From the NCBI GenBank assembly GCA_031411235.1, contig JANOAR010000063.1, positions 1 to 53,900 of the forward strand: a stretch of 53,900 nt of DNA. Reading direction: 5' to 3'. Both the position numbers and the translations under genes were made by a program. Positions 19,609 to 27,401 of the stretch are shown in pieces. The notes below the pieces were generated by a model, which was not told the DNA's origin, did no database searches, and worked only from the letters and a program-made list of their open reading frames with translations. Every line of letters starts with the position of its first letter. Position 1 is the stretch's first letter. The DNA is from JANOAR01 sp031411235 (GTDB taxonomy: Bacteria; Verrucomicrobiota; Verrucomicrobiia; Verrucomicrobiales; Verrucomicrobiaceae).

Positions 19609-20100
19609 CTAATCAGTGCCTAGCTGTTGGCAATGCATACAGGTGCCGAAAAATTCCAGTTCGTGATACAGCCGCGTGTAGCCACTGCTCTGCGCGATCT
19701 CTTTTTCCAAGGCTTCCACGGGGCAGGCGATGTCGAGTCGCTGGATGCTGCCGCAGTCGCGGCAGATGAGGTAGTCGTTGTGCTCGCCGGGGAAGATCAT
19801 GGTGAAATAGGCGGCGCGGTCATGCAGGCCTAGGCGGCGGATGATGCCATGTTTTTCGAGCTTCATCAGCAGCCGGTAAACGGTGGCGCGGTCAGCTTTG
19901 CTATCGAGCTGCTTGTGCCCGGCGACATCGGCGAGTGTCACGGGCTGGGGCGCGGCGATGAGTAGGCGCAGCACATCCTCCAGCGCGGCGGTGCGCCGCA
20001 GGCCGACTTCCTTCGCTCTGTCCAAGGCTTGGCAGAGCAGGCACTCGGGATCACGAGTGATGGCGGTGTGCTGGTGCTGATGAGTGGGGGCGTGTGGCAT
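19609..20100 (-). CDS. Fur-family metal-dependent repressor
   Basis: DNA-binding regulator of 163 residues. A winged helix (VTLADVAGHKQLDSKADRATVYRLLMKLEKHGII) is followed by the dimerisation domain with GEHNDYLICRDCGSI and a late CMHC. The two CxxC pairs (CRDC and CMHC) form the structural zinc site seen in Fur, Zur and PerR. The N-terminus is unusual, with a His-rich HAPTHQHQHT stretch and a CLLC pair that could bind extra metal. Which metal it senses cannot be decided, although the features lean towards zinc. It follows the oxidoreductase gene by 3 nt on the same strand, so the two are probably cotranscribed. Confidence 0.92.
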   Translation of the reverse strand: MPHAPTHQHQHTAITRDPECLLCQALDRAKEVGLRRTAALEDVLRLLIAAPQPVTLADVAGHKQLDSKADRATVYRLLMKLEKHGIIRRLGLHDRAAYFTMIFPGEHNDYLICRDCGSIQRLDIACPVEALEKEIAQSSGYTRLYHELEFFGTCMHCQQLGTD

Positions 20101-20103
20101 GGG

Positions 20104-21537
20104 CTAGACGATGACTGGCAGCTTGAACTCCTCGCGATAGGTCTCAGTAAGCATGGCATTCGCTTCGGCGGCGAACTCGCCCGTGAAGACTTCTTTCACT
20201 GGATCAAAGCTCAGCCAAGGGCCGACGGTGGCGGTTTCAACGCTCATGTCGATCTTGTTGGCGCGTAGGTTGGCCTCGAAGTCTTCGAGCGTGGCGAGGC
20301 CTTCCTTGTCGCCTTGCAGGCGCTCGCGGACTTCATTGCTGCCGAGCTTTTTGCCGAGGCGGAAGGAGATGTTGGCAAGATGTACGAGCGCGGCAGAGAG
20401 ATGGCCTTGCAGGATGCTTTGGTTGTCGCTCACGAGCTTGCCTTGGCGGATGGCTTCGAGCCAGTTCTCAGTGTGGGCACCGCCATCGCGCAGGGGGAAT
20501 TTTTTCACCATGTTGCCTTTGGCGTCGAAGGCCTTGCTCTCGGCGATGATGCCGCCTTCGCAGTGGATGATGTTGCCGATGCGGATGCCGGTATTCTTGA
20601 ATGCGGGCTCGGTTTTCCAATCCATGTCATGGGCGGGCAAGCCACGGTTGTCGAAGAGCAGCGGCGGGCCTTTCTCGAAGCCGAAGAACGCGAGCTGATT
20701 GTTCGGCGTCTCGCCATCGTCGATGTAACCCCAGCGCGAGCCAAGGCTCATGGTGCGCAGCGGTAGCGCCATTTGTTGCAGCGCCCAGCGGGCCACGTCG
20801 AGCTGGTGCGGGCCTTGGTTGCCGATGTCGCCGTTGCCGTATTTCCACTGCCAATGCCAGTCGTAGTGCAAGCGGTAGCGACGCATGGGCTCGACCTCGC
20901 GCGGGCCGCACCAGAGGTTGTAATCCACATACTTGGCGACTTTTTGCGGGCCTTCTGTTTTGCCGATGCTCTCGCGGCTTTTGTAATTCAAGCCACGCGA
21001 GAGGGTGATTTTGCCCAGGTGGCCTTCATTGGCCCAGGCGACGGCTTCGGCCCAGCCGAGGTCGGAGCGGCGCTGCATCCCGTGGGTGATGATGAGCTGG
21101 GGGCGTGCGGCGGCAGCGGTGACGAGGGCGCGGCTTTCGAGGAGGTTGTGCGACACGGGCTTCTCCACATACACATGCTTGCCCGCAGCGATGGCGGTGA
21201 GGGCGATGAGCGTGTGCAGGTGATTGGGCGTGGCGATGATGACGGCGTCGATGTCCTTGTCCTCGCAGAGCTTACGATAGTCGGTGTAGGGCGTGGCGGT
21301 AGTGCCAGCTTTTTTGATGTCAGCGATGCTAGCAGCGAGCACCTTGCCATCGACATCGCAGACAGCGGCGATGCGCACGCCTCTGAGGCCGAGCAAGTCC
21401 TCGACATGGTGCGCACCCTTGCCATGCACGCCGATGACGGCGACGCGGATGTCATCGGCGGAGTGCTTGGGTTTGCAGGCGGTGGGCAGGACTGTGACAG
21501 CAGCAGAGCCGAAGATGAAGGTGCGGCGAGAGGTCAT
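20104..21537 (-). CDS. Tat-exported Gfo/Idh/MocA-family oxidoreductase
   Basis: NAD(P)-dependent oxidoreductase-like protein of 477 residues. The N-terminus MTSRRTFIFGSAAVTVLPTAC is a twin-arginine signal (SRRTFI), so the folded, cofactor-loaded protein is exported. A Cys follows in a poor lipobox context. The Rossmann fold opens with IRVAVIGVHGKGAHHVEDLL, and the family EKP motif is in HVYVEKPVSHN. The C-terminal domain contains WHWQWKYGNGDIGNQGPH, common in the sugar-active Verrucomicrobial and Planctomycetal subgroup. Substrate is unknown, probably a sugar or glycoside. It is the upstream gene of the likely Fur operon. Confidence 0.92.
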   Translation of the reverse strand: MTSRRTFIFGSAAVTVLPTACKPKHSADDIRVAVIGVHGKGAHHVEDLLGLRGVRIAAVCDVDGKVLAASIADIKKAGTTATPYTDYRKLCEDKDIDAVIIATPNHLHTLIALTAIAAGKHVYVEKPVSHNLLESRALVTAAAARPQLIITHGMQRRSDLGWAEAVAWANEGHLGKITLSRGLNYKSRESIGKTEGPQKVAKYVDYNLWCGPREVEPMRRYRLHYDWHWQWKYGNGDIGNQGPHQLDVARWALQQMALPLRTMSLGSRWGYIDDGETPNNQLAFFGFEKGPPLLFDNRGLPAHDMDWKTEPAFKNTGIRIGNIIHCEGGIIAESKAFDAKGNMVKKFPLRDGGAHTENWLEAIRQGKLVSDNQSILQGHLSAALVHLANISFRLGKKLGSNEVRERLQGDKEGLATLEDFEANLRANKIDMSVETATVGPWLSFDPVKEVFTGEFAAEANAMLTETYREEFKLPVIV

Positions 21538-21586
21538 GGTTCAAAGATGATACGAAGGCTGAGGGCTGCGAGAGCGGGGACTTTAG

Positions 21587-21616
21587 CACGGATGAACACG
21601 AAGACTCACGAATGGG
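21587..21616. repeat. Three CACG-led decamers
   Basis: Three consecutive 10-nt units each begin CACG (CACGGATGAA, CACGAAGACT, CACGAATGGG). They lie between two leftward genes, about 50 nt upstream of the oxidoreductase start. This may be a small degenerate simple repeat or a set of protein-binding half-sites. Confidence 0.4.
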
Positions 21617-21660
21617 GGAATAGGAATGAGGGAAAGTGGGGCATAAAAATCCACTTGCCT

Positions 21661-22593
21661 CTACTTCGCAAACACCGCAAACGCGGCCTCATTCGCGGCT
21701 GCATTCACATCGCCCTTGGTGATGATGATGCGGTAGCGCTGGGTCATCGTGCTGCCTTTGGCGAGAAGGTGATTGCCCTTGGTCTTGTCGTCCGATTTCT
21801 CGAAGTCATGGATGCCAAAGGGATTCGCGGCGAAGAGGCCGTAGTCGCGTGCGTGCCAGTAGGTCGGGGCGCGGAAGTTGGTTGGGTGATCCAGCATGGT
21901 GATGGTCACTGCGTTGCCCTTGGGGTCGGGGCCGTGGAAGGCGACCCACTTCGCGCGTGTGCCCCAGGCTTTTTTGTCCGTCACACCTTCGCTGGTGAGG
22001 ATGTGGCCCTGCGCACCCTCGCCCTTCATGCTGAGGCTGGGGCAGACGCGGATGGCCATGCTGCCTTCTTTCGTATCGGTGAAAGTCACATCGCCCGCGC
22101 TGGCGGTGAGCGCGAGGCTGAAGTCGATCTGCACTGCGCCCTCGGCCAGCGCGGTGATGGCGATGTGGCGTTCGTCATCCAGCACGGCATCGGCACCGGG
22201 CGGCACCCACTTTGCCTTTGCCACGAAGCTGCCCGTGCTGCCCTCGGCCTTCACTTCGCTGAAGCCGCTGTGGACGATGCTGCCGCTCTTCTCGCCATCG
22301 GCCCAGAAGTCGGTGCCATTGATACCGCCGTGGGTGAACCACAGGCCGCGATGATGCGGGTGCTCCTTCTCTTCGCTGCCATCGGCCTTGGGCCAGGGCC
22401 GGGCGAGATTCTCACCGCTAGGCCCGATCAAGGGATAAAGGAAGGGCCGCTGCTTGGCATGGGTGACGTATTCGCTGAAGAGCTTGCCATTGATGTCGAT
22501 GCGCAAGCCCTTGTCCGTGGGCGTGAGCGCGATGGTTTGGCCAAAAGTAGCAGAGGTGAGTGCGATGAACGCGGTGATAAGTAGAGAGCGCAT
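21661..22593 (-). CDS. DUF6807 (PmoA-like) secreted protein
   Basis: Exported protein of 310 residues with a Sec signal MRSLLITAFIALTSATFGQ. The family is annotated PmoA in older databases but is unrelated to particulate methane monooxygenase. Diagnostic stretches include HPHHRGLWFTHGGINGTDFW and WHARDYGLFAANPFGIHDF. Members are common in Planctomycetota and Verrucomicrobiota beside Gfo/Idh oxidoreductases and sulfatases, as here. Activity is not established; a carbohydrate-related role is inferred from that association. The start at the signal peptide removes a 44-residue leader that would overlap the divergent sulfatase promoter region. Confidence 0.88.
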   Translation of the reverse strand: MRSLLITAFIALTSATFGQTIALTPTDKGLRIDINGKLFSEYVTHAKQRPFLYPLIGPSGENLARPWPKADGSEEKEHPHHRGLWFTHGGINGTDFWADGEKSGSIVHSGFSEVKAEGSTGSFVAKAKWVPPGADAVLDDERHIAITALAEGAVQIDFSLALTASAGDVTFTDTKEGSMAIRVCPSLSMKGEGAQGHILTSEGVTDKKAWGTRAKWVAFHGPDPKGNAVTITMLDHPTNFRAPTYWHARDYGLFAANPFGIHDFEKSDDKTKGNHLLAKGSTMTQRYRIIITKGDVNAAANEAAFAVFAK

Positions 22594-22731
22594 GGTGCTC
22601 GCGGATAGCGGACGAGGCTCGTAGAGGCAAGGGGGAAGATTGGCCCAAGAAGAAGCGCAACCCTGTGCAATGCGCCGCCCTGCGCCCACGTTATCCAGCG
22701 CCTCCTCCATTCGGACATTTGTCATTCCATC

Positions 22732-24612
22732 ATGCGCTCACTCCTTCTCCTCGCCGCTTTCATCTCGCTGCACGCCAGCGCTGCCGACCGCCCCAACATC
22801 CTCTGGCTCACCTTCGAGGATAGCAGCCCACACCTCGGCTGCTACGGCGATGCCAATGCCAACACACCCAACCTCGACGCATTAGCGAAGCGCGGCCTGC
22901 GTTACACCCATGCTTGGTCGAATGCCCCCGTCTGCGCCCCCGCACGTACCACCATCATCGCCGGTCGCTACGCCCCTAGCAACGGAGCCGAGCACATGCG
23001 CAGCGAGGTGCCCATGCCCACGGGCCACAAGATGTATCCCGAGCTGCTGCGCGCCGCTGGCTACTACTGCACGAACAACAACAAGACCGACTACAACCTC
23101 ACCTCGCCCAAGGGCTTGTGGGACGACACCAGCGCCAACGCCCACTACAGACGCCGCGCCGCAGGCCAGCCCTTCTTTGCCATCTTTAACGACACTAAAT
23201 CCCACGAGAGCCAGATCCGCGCGCCTGGCCACACCTTGATCCACGACCCAGCGAAAGTCATCGTGCCGCCCTACATGCCGGACACGCCCGAGGTTCGCCA
23301 CGACTGGGCGCAGCACTTTGACAACGTCACCAGCGTGGACACCAAGATCGGCAAAATGCTTGCCGAACTGGAAGCCGCAGGGCTCGCCGATGACACCATC
23401 GTCTTCAGCTATGCCGACCACGGCACCGGGATGCCACGCAGCAAACGCTGCCCGCTGAACTCCGGCTTGCAGGTGCCCTTCATCGTTCACTTCCCCGCCA
23501 AGTGGAAGCACCTTGCGCCCAAAGACTACACCGTCGGCGGCACCAGCGACCGCCTCATCGCCTTTGTCGATCTCGCTCAGACCGCGCTCAGCATCATCGG
23601 TGTCGAGTCCCCGGATTACATGCAAGGCCGCGCCTTCGCAGGCAAGTTTGAAGCCCCAGCACGCGAGTTCAACTTCGGCTTCCGTGGCCGCATGGACGAG
23701 CGTTACGACACCATCCGCAGCGCCACCGATGGGCGCTATGTCTATGTGCGCAACTTCACCCCACAGCAGCCCTGGGGCCAGCACGTCGCCTACATGTTCG
23801 ATCAAGCCAGCACTCGCGTTTGGCATCAGATGTTCCTCGATGGCAAGCTCAACGAAGTGCAGTCCGCCTTCTGGAAACCCAAGGCCAGTGAGGAACTCTA
23901 CGACCTCAGCAGCGACCCGTATGAAACCCTCAACCTCGCCGCTAAACCCGAGCACGCGGCCACTCGCGAGCGCTTCGCCAAGGCTCTGCACCAGCATATC
24001 GTCAACACGCGTGATCTTGGTTTCATCCCCGAGGGACTCCGCCTTGCGGAAGCCAAAGGCAAGTCGCCAGTCGATGCCTTCGCTGATGCGCCACTCGAAG
24101 AGATTCTCGCCGCCGCTGAACTCGCCACGGAGCGCACTGCGAATACCAATGCCCATGCAGCGCCCCAGCCCGCCATCCGTTACTGGGCTGCCACAGGCCC
24201 GCTCGTCCGAGGCTCCGAAGCCGTAACCGCAGCTCGCGAACCCTTGCTGGCAGCGCTCCAAGACTCCACTCCCAGCGTGCGCACTGCCGCTGCGGAAGCC
24301 CTTGGCACCTACGGCAGTGCAGCCGATCAAGCCGCCGCCATCGACGTGCTGCTCGCCAATGCCAACGCCAAGAACGGCAACGCCGCCATCGCCACCGAAG
24401 CTCTCAATGCCCTCGATCATCTCGGCAGCAAAGTCGCAGCAAAGAAAGACGCTCTCGCCGCGCTACCTCGGCAGGGCCCAACCAGCGATCCTGGCCGCAT
24501 CCGCGAGTACCCCAGCCGTCTCCTAGAGCAACTCAGCACCAGCCTTGGTTTCCCCAATCCTCCCCAACCTGGGCAGGGCGACAAGAAGAAGCAACGCAAG
24601 GCAAAGCAATGA
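22732..24612 (+). CDS. Secreted type I sulfatase with C-terminal HEAT-like repeats
   Basis: Arylsulfatase-family hydrolase of 626 residues with a Sec signal (MRSLLLLAAFISLHASA). The formylglycine site is the Cys type: Cys68 in CAPAR, inside APVCAPARTTIIAGRY, so it needs a maturase not found in this window. Metal ligands are visible in ILWLTFEDSS and in SYADHGTGMPRSK. The last 130 residues are alpha-helical and HEAT-like (DSTPSVRTAAAEALGTYG), followed by a Lys-rich tail. This extension is seen in S1 sulfatases of this group and may bind substrate or partner proteins. It is divergent from the DUF6807 gene. The substrate is probably a sulfated polysaccharide or glycoprotein. Confidence 0.93.
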   Translation: MRSLLLLAAFISLHASAADRPNILWLTFEDSSPHLGCYGDANANTPNLDALAKRGLRYTHAWSNAPVCAPARTTIIAGRYAPSNGAEHMRSEVPMPTGHKMYPELLRAAGYYCTNNNKTDYNLTSPKGLWDDTSANAHYRRRAAGQPFFAIFNDTKSHESQIRAPGHTLIHDPAKVIVPPYMPDTPEVRHDWAQHFDNVTSVDTKIGKMLAELEAAGLADDTIVFSYADHGTGMPRSKRCPLNSGLQVPFIVHFPAKWKHLAPKDYTVGGTSDRLIAFVDLAQTALSIIGVESPDYMQGRAFAGKFEAPAREFNFGFRGRMDERYDTIRSATDGRYVYVRNFTPQQPWGQHVAYMFDQASTRVWHQMFLDGKLNEVQSAFWKPKASEELYDLSSDPYETLNLAAKPEHAATRERFAKALHQHIVNTRDLGFIPEGLRLAEAKGKSPVDAFADAPLEEILAAAELATERTANTNAHAAPQPAIRYWAATGPLVRGSEAVTAAREPLLAALQDSTPSVRTAAAEALGTYGSAADQAAAIDVLLANANAKNGNAAIATEALNALDHLGSKVAAKKDALAALPRQGPTSDPGRIREYPSRLLEQLSTSLGFPNPPQPGQGDKKKQRKAKQ

Positions 24613-24649
24613 CTTGCCTCGCCCTGTTTCATCGGCCACGGCGGCAGGT

Positions 24650-25885
24650 ATGAATCTCTCCAATTCTTGGTTTCTCGCAGCGCTCGTTGGCATCATCGGT
24701 TGGTTTCATGTGAAGCTGGTGGCGGAGTTTTTAAACCTATCGCGCTTGAGCAAAGAGGTGCCCGAGGGGCTGCGCGATGCCGTGACGGAGGACGACCAAG
24801 TGCGTGCCGCAGAGTATGCCTCGGTGTCGGCCAAGTGGAGCATCTATGAGGATGCGGCGATGCTGGGTCTCACCATTGCTTTTTGGCTATCGGGTGGTTT
24901 CGCGTGGTTGGATCGCTGGACGGTTTCATTGGGCTATTCGCCCGTCGTTACAGGCTTGCTCCTGCTTGCAGTGCTGGTGGCCGTGCAGACACTGCTGTCG
25001 CTGCCCTTCGAGGTGAACAACACCTTCCGCGTCGAGGCCGAGTTTGGGTTTAACAAAACGACGCCGGGAACCTTCATCGTGGATCGGCTCAAGGGCTTGG
25101 CACTCACGGCCTTGCTGGGCTTGCCGCTGGGGGCGCTGGTGCTGTGGTTGTTTGAAACGCAGCCACTGGCCGCGCTGTATGGCTGGGTGGTGGTGACGCT
25201 GTTTGGCCTGCTGGTATCGTGGGCGGCCCCGCGCTTTTTGATGCCGCTGTTTATGAAGTTCACACCGCTTGAAGCAGGGCCGCTGCGCGATGCGATCCTG
25301 GCACTTGGCGAGCGCTTGCAGTTCCCTGTGCAGGAGATTTATCGGGTGGATGGCTCTCGGCGCAGTAGCAAGGCGAATGCCTTCTTCACCGGCTTTGGCA
25401 AGAGCAAGCGCATCGCCTTGTTCGACACCTTGCTCACGGGGCATTCGCAGGAGGAGATCGTGGCGGTGCTGGCACATGAGATCGGCCATGCAAAACTGAA
25501 GCATGTGCCGCAGCAGTTGGTGATGGGTTTGCTGCAATCGGCGCTGTTATTTGGGCTGTTGCACTTCGCCCTGCATGATGCGCGGTTGTTTGCAGCCTTC
25601 GGTGTGCAGCATCCTTCGTATGCGATGGGACTGGTGCTTTTCTCGATGGTCTATGGGCCGTGGAGCAACCTATGGGAGGTGCCGTTGCAGGGCATCACGC
25701 GCCGTCATGAGTTCGAGGCGGATGCCTTTGCCGCCGCAGCAGTCGGCAGCGGAGAAACACTGGCGAGTGGGCTGAAGCGGCTATCGAAGGATCACATGGC
25801 GCACCTCACGCCGCATCCCTTTTATGTCTGGCTGCACCACTCACACCCGCCTGTGCTGGAGCGGCTGCGAGCGCTGGGGCAGTGA
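24650..25885 (+). CDS. M48 (Ste24/CAAX-type) membrane metalloprotease
   Basis: Integral membrane zinc protease of 411 residues. Several hydrophobic helices surround the active-site motif HEIGH, first His at 276, in VLAHEIGHAKLKH; the third ligand Glu is expected in RRHEFEADAFAA, which is intact. The RSSKANAFFTGFGKSKRIALFDTLL segment before the active site is the usual Ste24 core. The start is the ATG of MNLSNSWFL, which is preceded by GGCAGG and is one of the few starts here with a purine-rich leader. In bacteria these enzymes act in membrane protein quality control. It follows the sulfatase by 37 nt. Confidence 0.95.
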   Translation: MNLSNSWFLAALVGIIGWFHVKLVAEFLNLSRLSKEVPEGLRDAVTEDDQVRAAEYASVSAKWSIYEDAAMLGLTIAFWLSGGFAWLDRWTVSLGYSPVVTGLLLLAVLVAVQTLLSLPFEVNNTFRVEAEFGFNKTTPGTFIVDRLKGLALTALLGLPLGALVLWLFETQPLAALYGWVVVTLFGLLVSWAAPRFLMPLFMKFTPLEAGPLRDAILALGERLQFPVQEIYRVDGSRRSSKANAFFTGFGKSKRIALFDTLLTGHSQEEIVAVLAHEIGHAKLKHVPQQLVMGLLQSALLFGLLHFALHDARLFAAFGVQHPSYAMGLVLFSMVYGPWSNLWEVPLQGITRRHEFEADAFAAAAVGSGETLASGLKRLSKDHMAHLTPHPFYVWLHHSHPPVLERLRALGQ

Positions 25886-25935
25886 AGTAAAACCTTGGTT
25901 GCCACTTCGCTAGCTTCTTGCCACTCTCTTGTGCC

Positions 25936-26988
25936 ATGCCCTCTCTCCCACCCCTCCGCAGCACTCTCGATCTCGAACGCCTACTCGAGTTTGAATTCGT
26001 TCGAGCCACCGAAAATGCGGCGTTGAATTCTCGACATTGGTTAGGCCGAGGCGAAAAAGAGAAGGCTGACTATGCCGCGTGTGATGCGATTTACGGCGTC
26101 TTCGACCTTATCGACATCTGTGGTGAAGTCGTCATCGGCGAGGGTATCAAAGACAACGCGCCGGGTATCTTCGTGGGCGAGCATCTAGGCACCTGGCGGC
26201 AGGGCGCACCAAAGTTTAACATCGCGCTTGACCCCATCGACGGCACCACCAACATCGCCAAAGGAATGCCCAACAGCATCTCGGTGATGGCCGCTGCCCA
26301 AGTGCCACACGGTGGCACCAGCACGATGCTGAACATCCCCAGCTTCTACTCGCACAAGATCTCCTACGGCCCTGCGGTGGTCGATGCGATGACGGCAGGT
26401 GGCCCGCGCGACTTGCTCGATATGCCCGTGGCCGAGGTGCTCGCCTTCGTCGCCAAGGCGCTCGATAAAAACATCGACGACCTCGTCGTCATGACGATGG
26501 ATCGACCACGGCACAAGGATCTTATCGCCGCCATTCGCGTCGCCGGGGCGAGCTTGCGAATGATCTCGGATGGCGACATCACGGCTGCCGTAGCCCCCTC
26601 GCTACCGGGCTCGGGCATCGACCTCTACATCGGTATGGGCGGCTCGCCCGAGGCTGTGCTCACCGCTGCCGCGCTGAAGTGCCTGGGCGGCGATATGCAG
26701 ATACGCATGTGGTTTCAGGACGACGCGCACCGCGACGAGATCGCCAATCAAGTGCCCGCTGGCGACCTCACGCGCATCTTTATGAAGGACGACTTGGTCA
26801 TCGGCGAGAGCGCTCTTTTTTGCGCCACTGGCATCACCGATAGCACGATGCTACCGGGGATAAAGGTGGTAGGCCATCGCGCCGAGACGCACTCCATTTT
26901 GATGCGTGCTCGCAGTGGCACCGTGCGGCATATACACGCCGTGCATCACTTGGATAAAAAGGTGATCAACCTGCGCTCGACTCGGTAG
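25936..26988 (+). CDS. glpX: Class II fructose-1,6-bisphosphatase
   Basis: Cytoplasmic gluconeogenic phosphatase of 350 residues, hydrolysing fructose-1,6-bisphosphate; some relatives also act on sedoheptulose bisphosphate. Family motifs are present: LLEFEFVRATENAAL near the N-terminus, KADYAACDAIYGVF, VVIGEGIKDNAPG and the metal-binding DPIDGTTNIAKG. The ATG at MPSLPPL is preferred to a TTG six codons earlier. The last codons (VINLRSTR and the TAG stop) are part of a 36-bp sequence found again 395 bp downstream. Confidence 0.96.
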   Translation: MPSLPPLRSTLDLERLLEFEFVRATENAALNSRHWLGRGEKEKADYAACDAIYGVFDLIDICGEVVIGEGIKDNAPGIFVGEHLGTWRQGAPKFNIALDPIDGTTNIAKGMPNSISVMAAAQVPHGGTSTMLNIPSFYSHKISYGPAVVDAMTAGGPRDLLDMPVAEVLAFVAKALDKNIDDLVVMTMDRPRHKDLIAAIRVAGASLRMISDGDITAAVAPSLPGSGIDLYIGMGGSPEAVLTAAALKCLGGDMQIRMWFQDDAHRDEIANQVPAGDLTRIFMKDDLVIGESALFCATGITDSTMLPGIKVVGHRAETHSILMRARSGTVRHIHAVHHLDKKVINLRSTR

Positions 26989-26995
26989 GGCGGGC
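26960..26995 (+). repeat. 36-bp direct repeat, copy 1 (glpX 3' end)
   Basis: This copy covers the last codons and stop of glpX plus 7 nt. It is identical over 36 nt to 27355-27390. The pair brackets 359 bp of unusual sequence, in the way attL and attR flank an element integrated at a gene's 3' end. Confidence 0.9.
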
Positions 26996-27354
26996 ACGTC
27001 GCCCCTCGCTTGCAGGCGGGCAGAACGTCGGGGGCACGCGCCTTACACGGCGTTTGTGCCTCAAGATTCTGCCGTGCGGGTGCCGTGATCGACTTTCTGG
27101 CCTCAAGATTCTGCCGTGCTAGCGTCGCACGGCGGCTGCGGGCCGTCCGATCCTGCCGTGCGGGCGTCGCACGGGGCTTTCACGAGGCTGGAGAGGGGCG
27201 CGCGACGCTCCCACCGTTCAAAATTGCGACAAATTCCAGCGGCGCGAGCCTCGCTCGCCCCGAGCGGGCCGCAGGATTCTCGATGACGACACCCCCGCGC
27301 CACGATCTGACGGCCCTTTTCCACTCCTCGGCACCCTGTAGCAGGGATCATAGC
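26996..27354. mobile_element. Hairpin-rich insert between duplicated glpX ends
   Basis: A 359-bp segment with no credible gene. It contains three degenerate 42-43-bp tandem units and several perfect hairpins: 27113-27133 (7-bp stem), 27156-27174 (7-bp stem CCGTGCG) and 27244-27258 (GCGAGC with GCTCGC). A 116-codon frame crosses it but encodes only repeats. Flanking 36-bp direct repeats suggest integration or a tandem duplication followed by divergence. The class of element is unknown to me. Confidence 0.5.
27061..27187 (+). repeat. Three 42-43-bp degenerate tandem repeats
   Basis: Units begin at 27061, 27103 and 27146 and share a core close to TCAAGATTCTGCCGTGC. The second and third units also share GCGTCGCACGG, which folds back on the unit's own CCGTGC to make a hairpin. 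There are too few units, and no constant spacers, for a CRISPR array. Confidence 0.7.
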
Positions 27355-27390
27355 AGGTGATCAACCTGCGCTCGACTCGGTAGGGCGGGC
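27355..27390 (+). repeat. 36-bp direct repeat, copy 2
   Basis: Perfect second copy of the glpX 3' end, 11 nt before the stop codon of the leftward binding-protein gene. It has no upstream coding sequence and therefore looks like the far junction of the inserted segment. Confidence 0.9.
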
Positions 27391-27401
27391 TCGGCCCCGA
27401 C

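Noticed and set aside
20104..21537. Reading the Tat oxidoreductase as a lipoprotein because of LPTAC
   Set aside because: The residue three before the Cys is Pro, which fits the lipobox poorly. The twin-arginine signal alone is supported.
20773..22584. A 603-codon rightward open frame
   Set aside because: It runs antisense to the oxidoreductase and DUF6807 genes, whose products are clearly recognisable. It is a by-product of high GC content.
21661..22593. Methane monooxygenase subunit A
   Set aside because: The PmoA name of this family is historical; the protein is soluble and secreted, without the membrane helices or metal sites of the monooxygenase.
22882..24420. A 512-codon leftward open frame
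   Set aside because: It is antisense to the sulfatase and has low-complexity Gly/Val-rich content. The sulfatase with its intact active site is the real gene.
27061..27187. Possible CRISPR array
   Set aside because: Only three degenerate units, directly adjoining, no constant-length unique spacers and no cas genes.
27010..27360. A 116-codon rightward frame behind glpX
   Set aside because: It consists of the 42-43-bp repeats translated (SRFCRA-type units), has no start context and lies in the hairpin-rich insert. It is not a credible protein.
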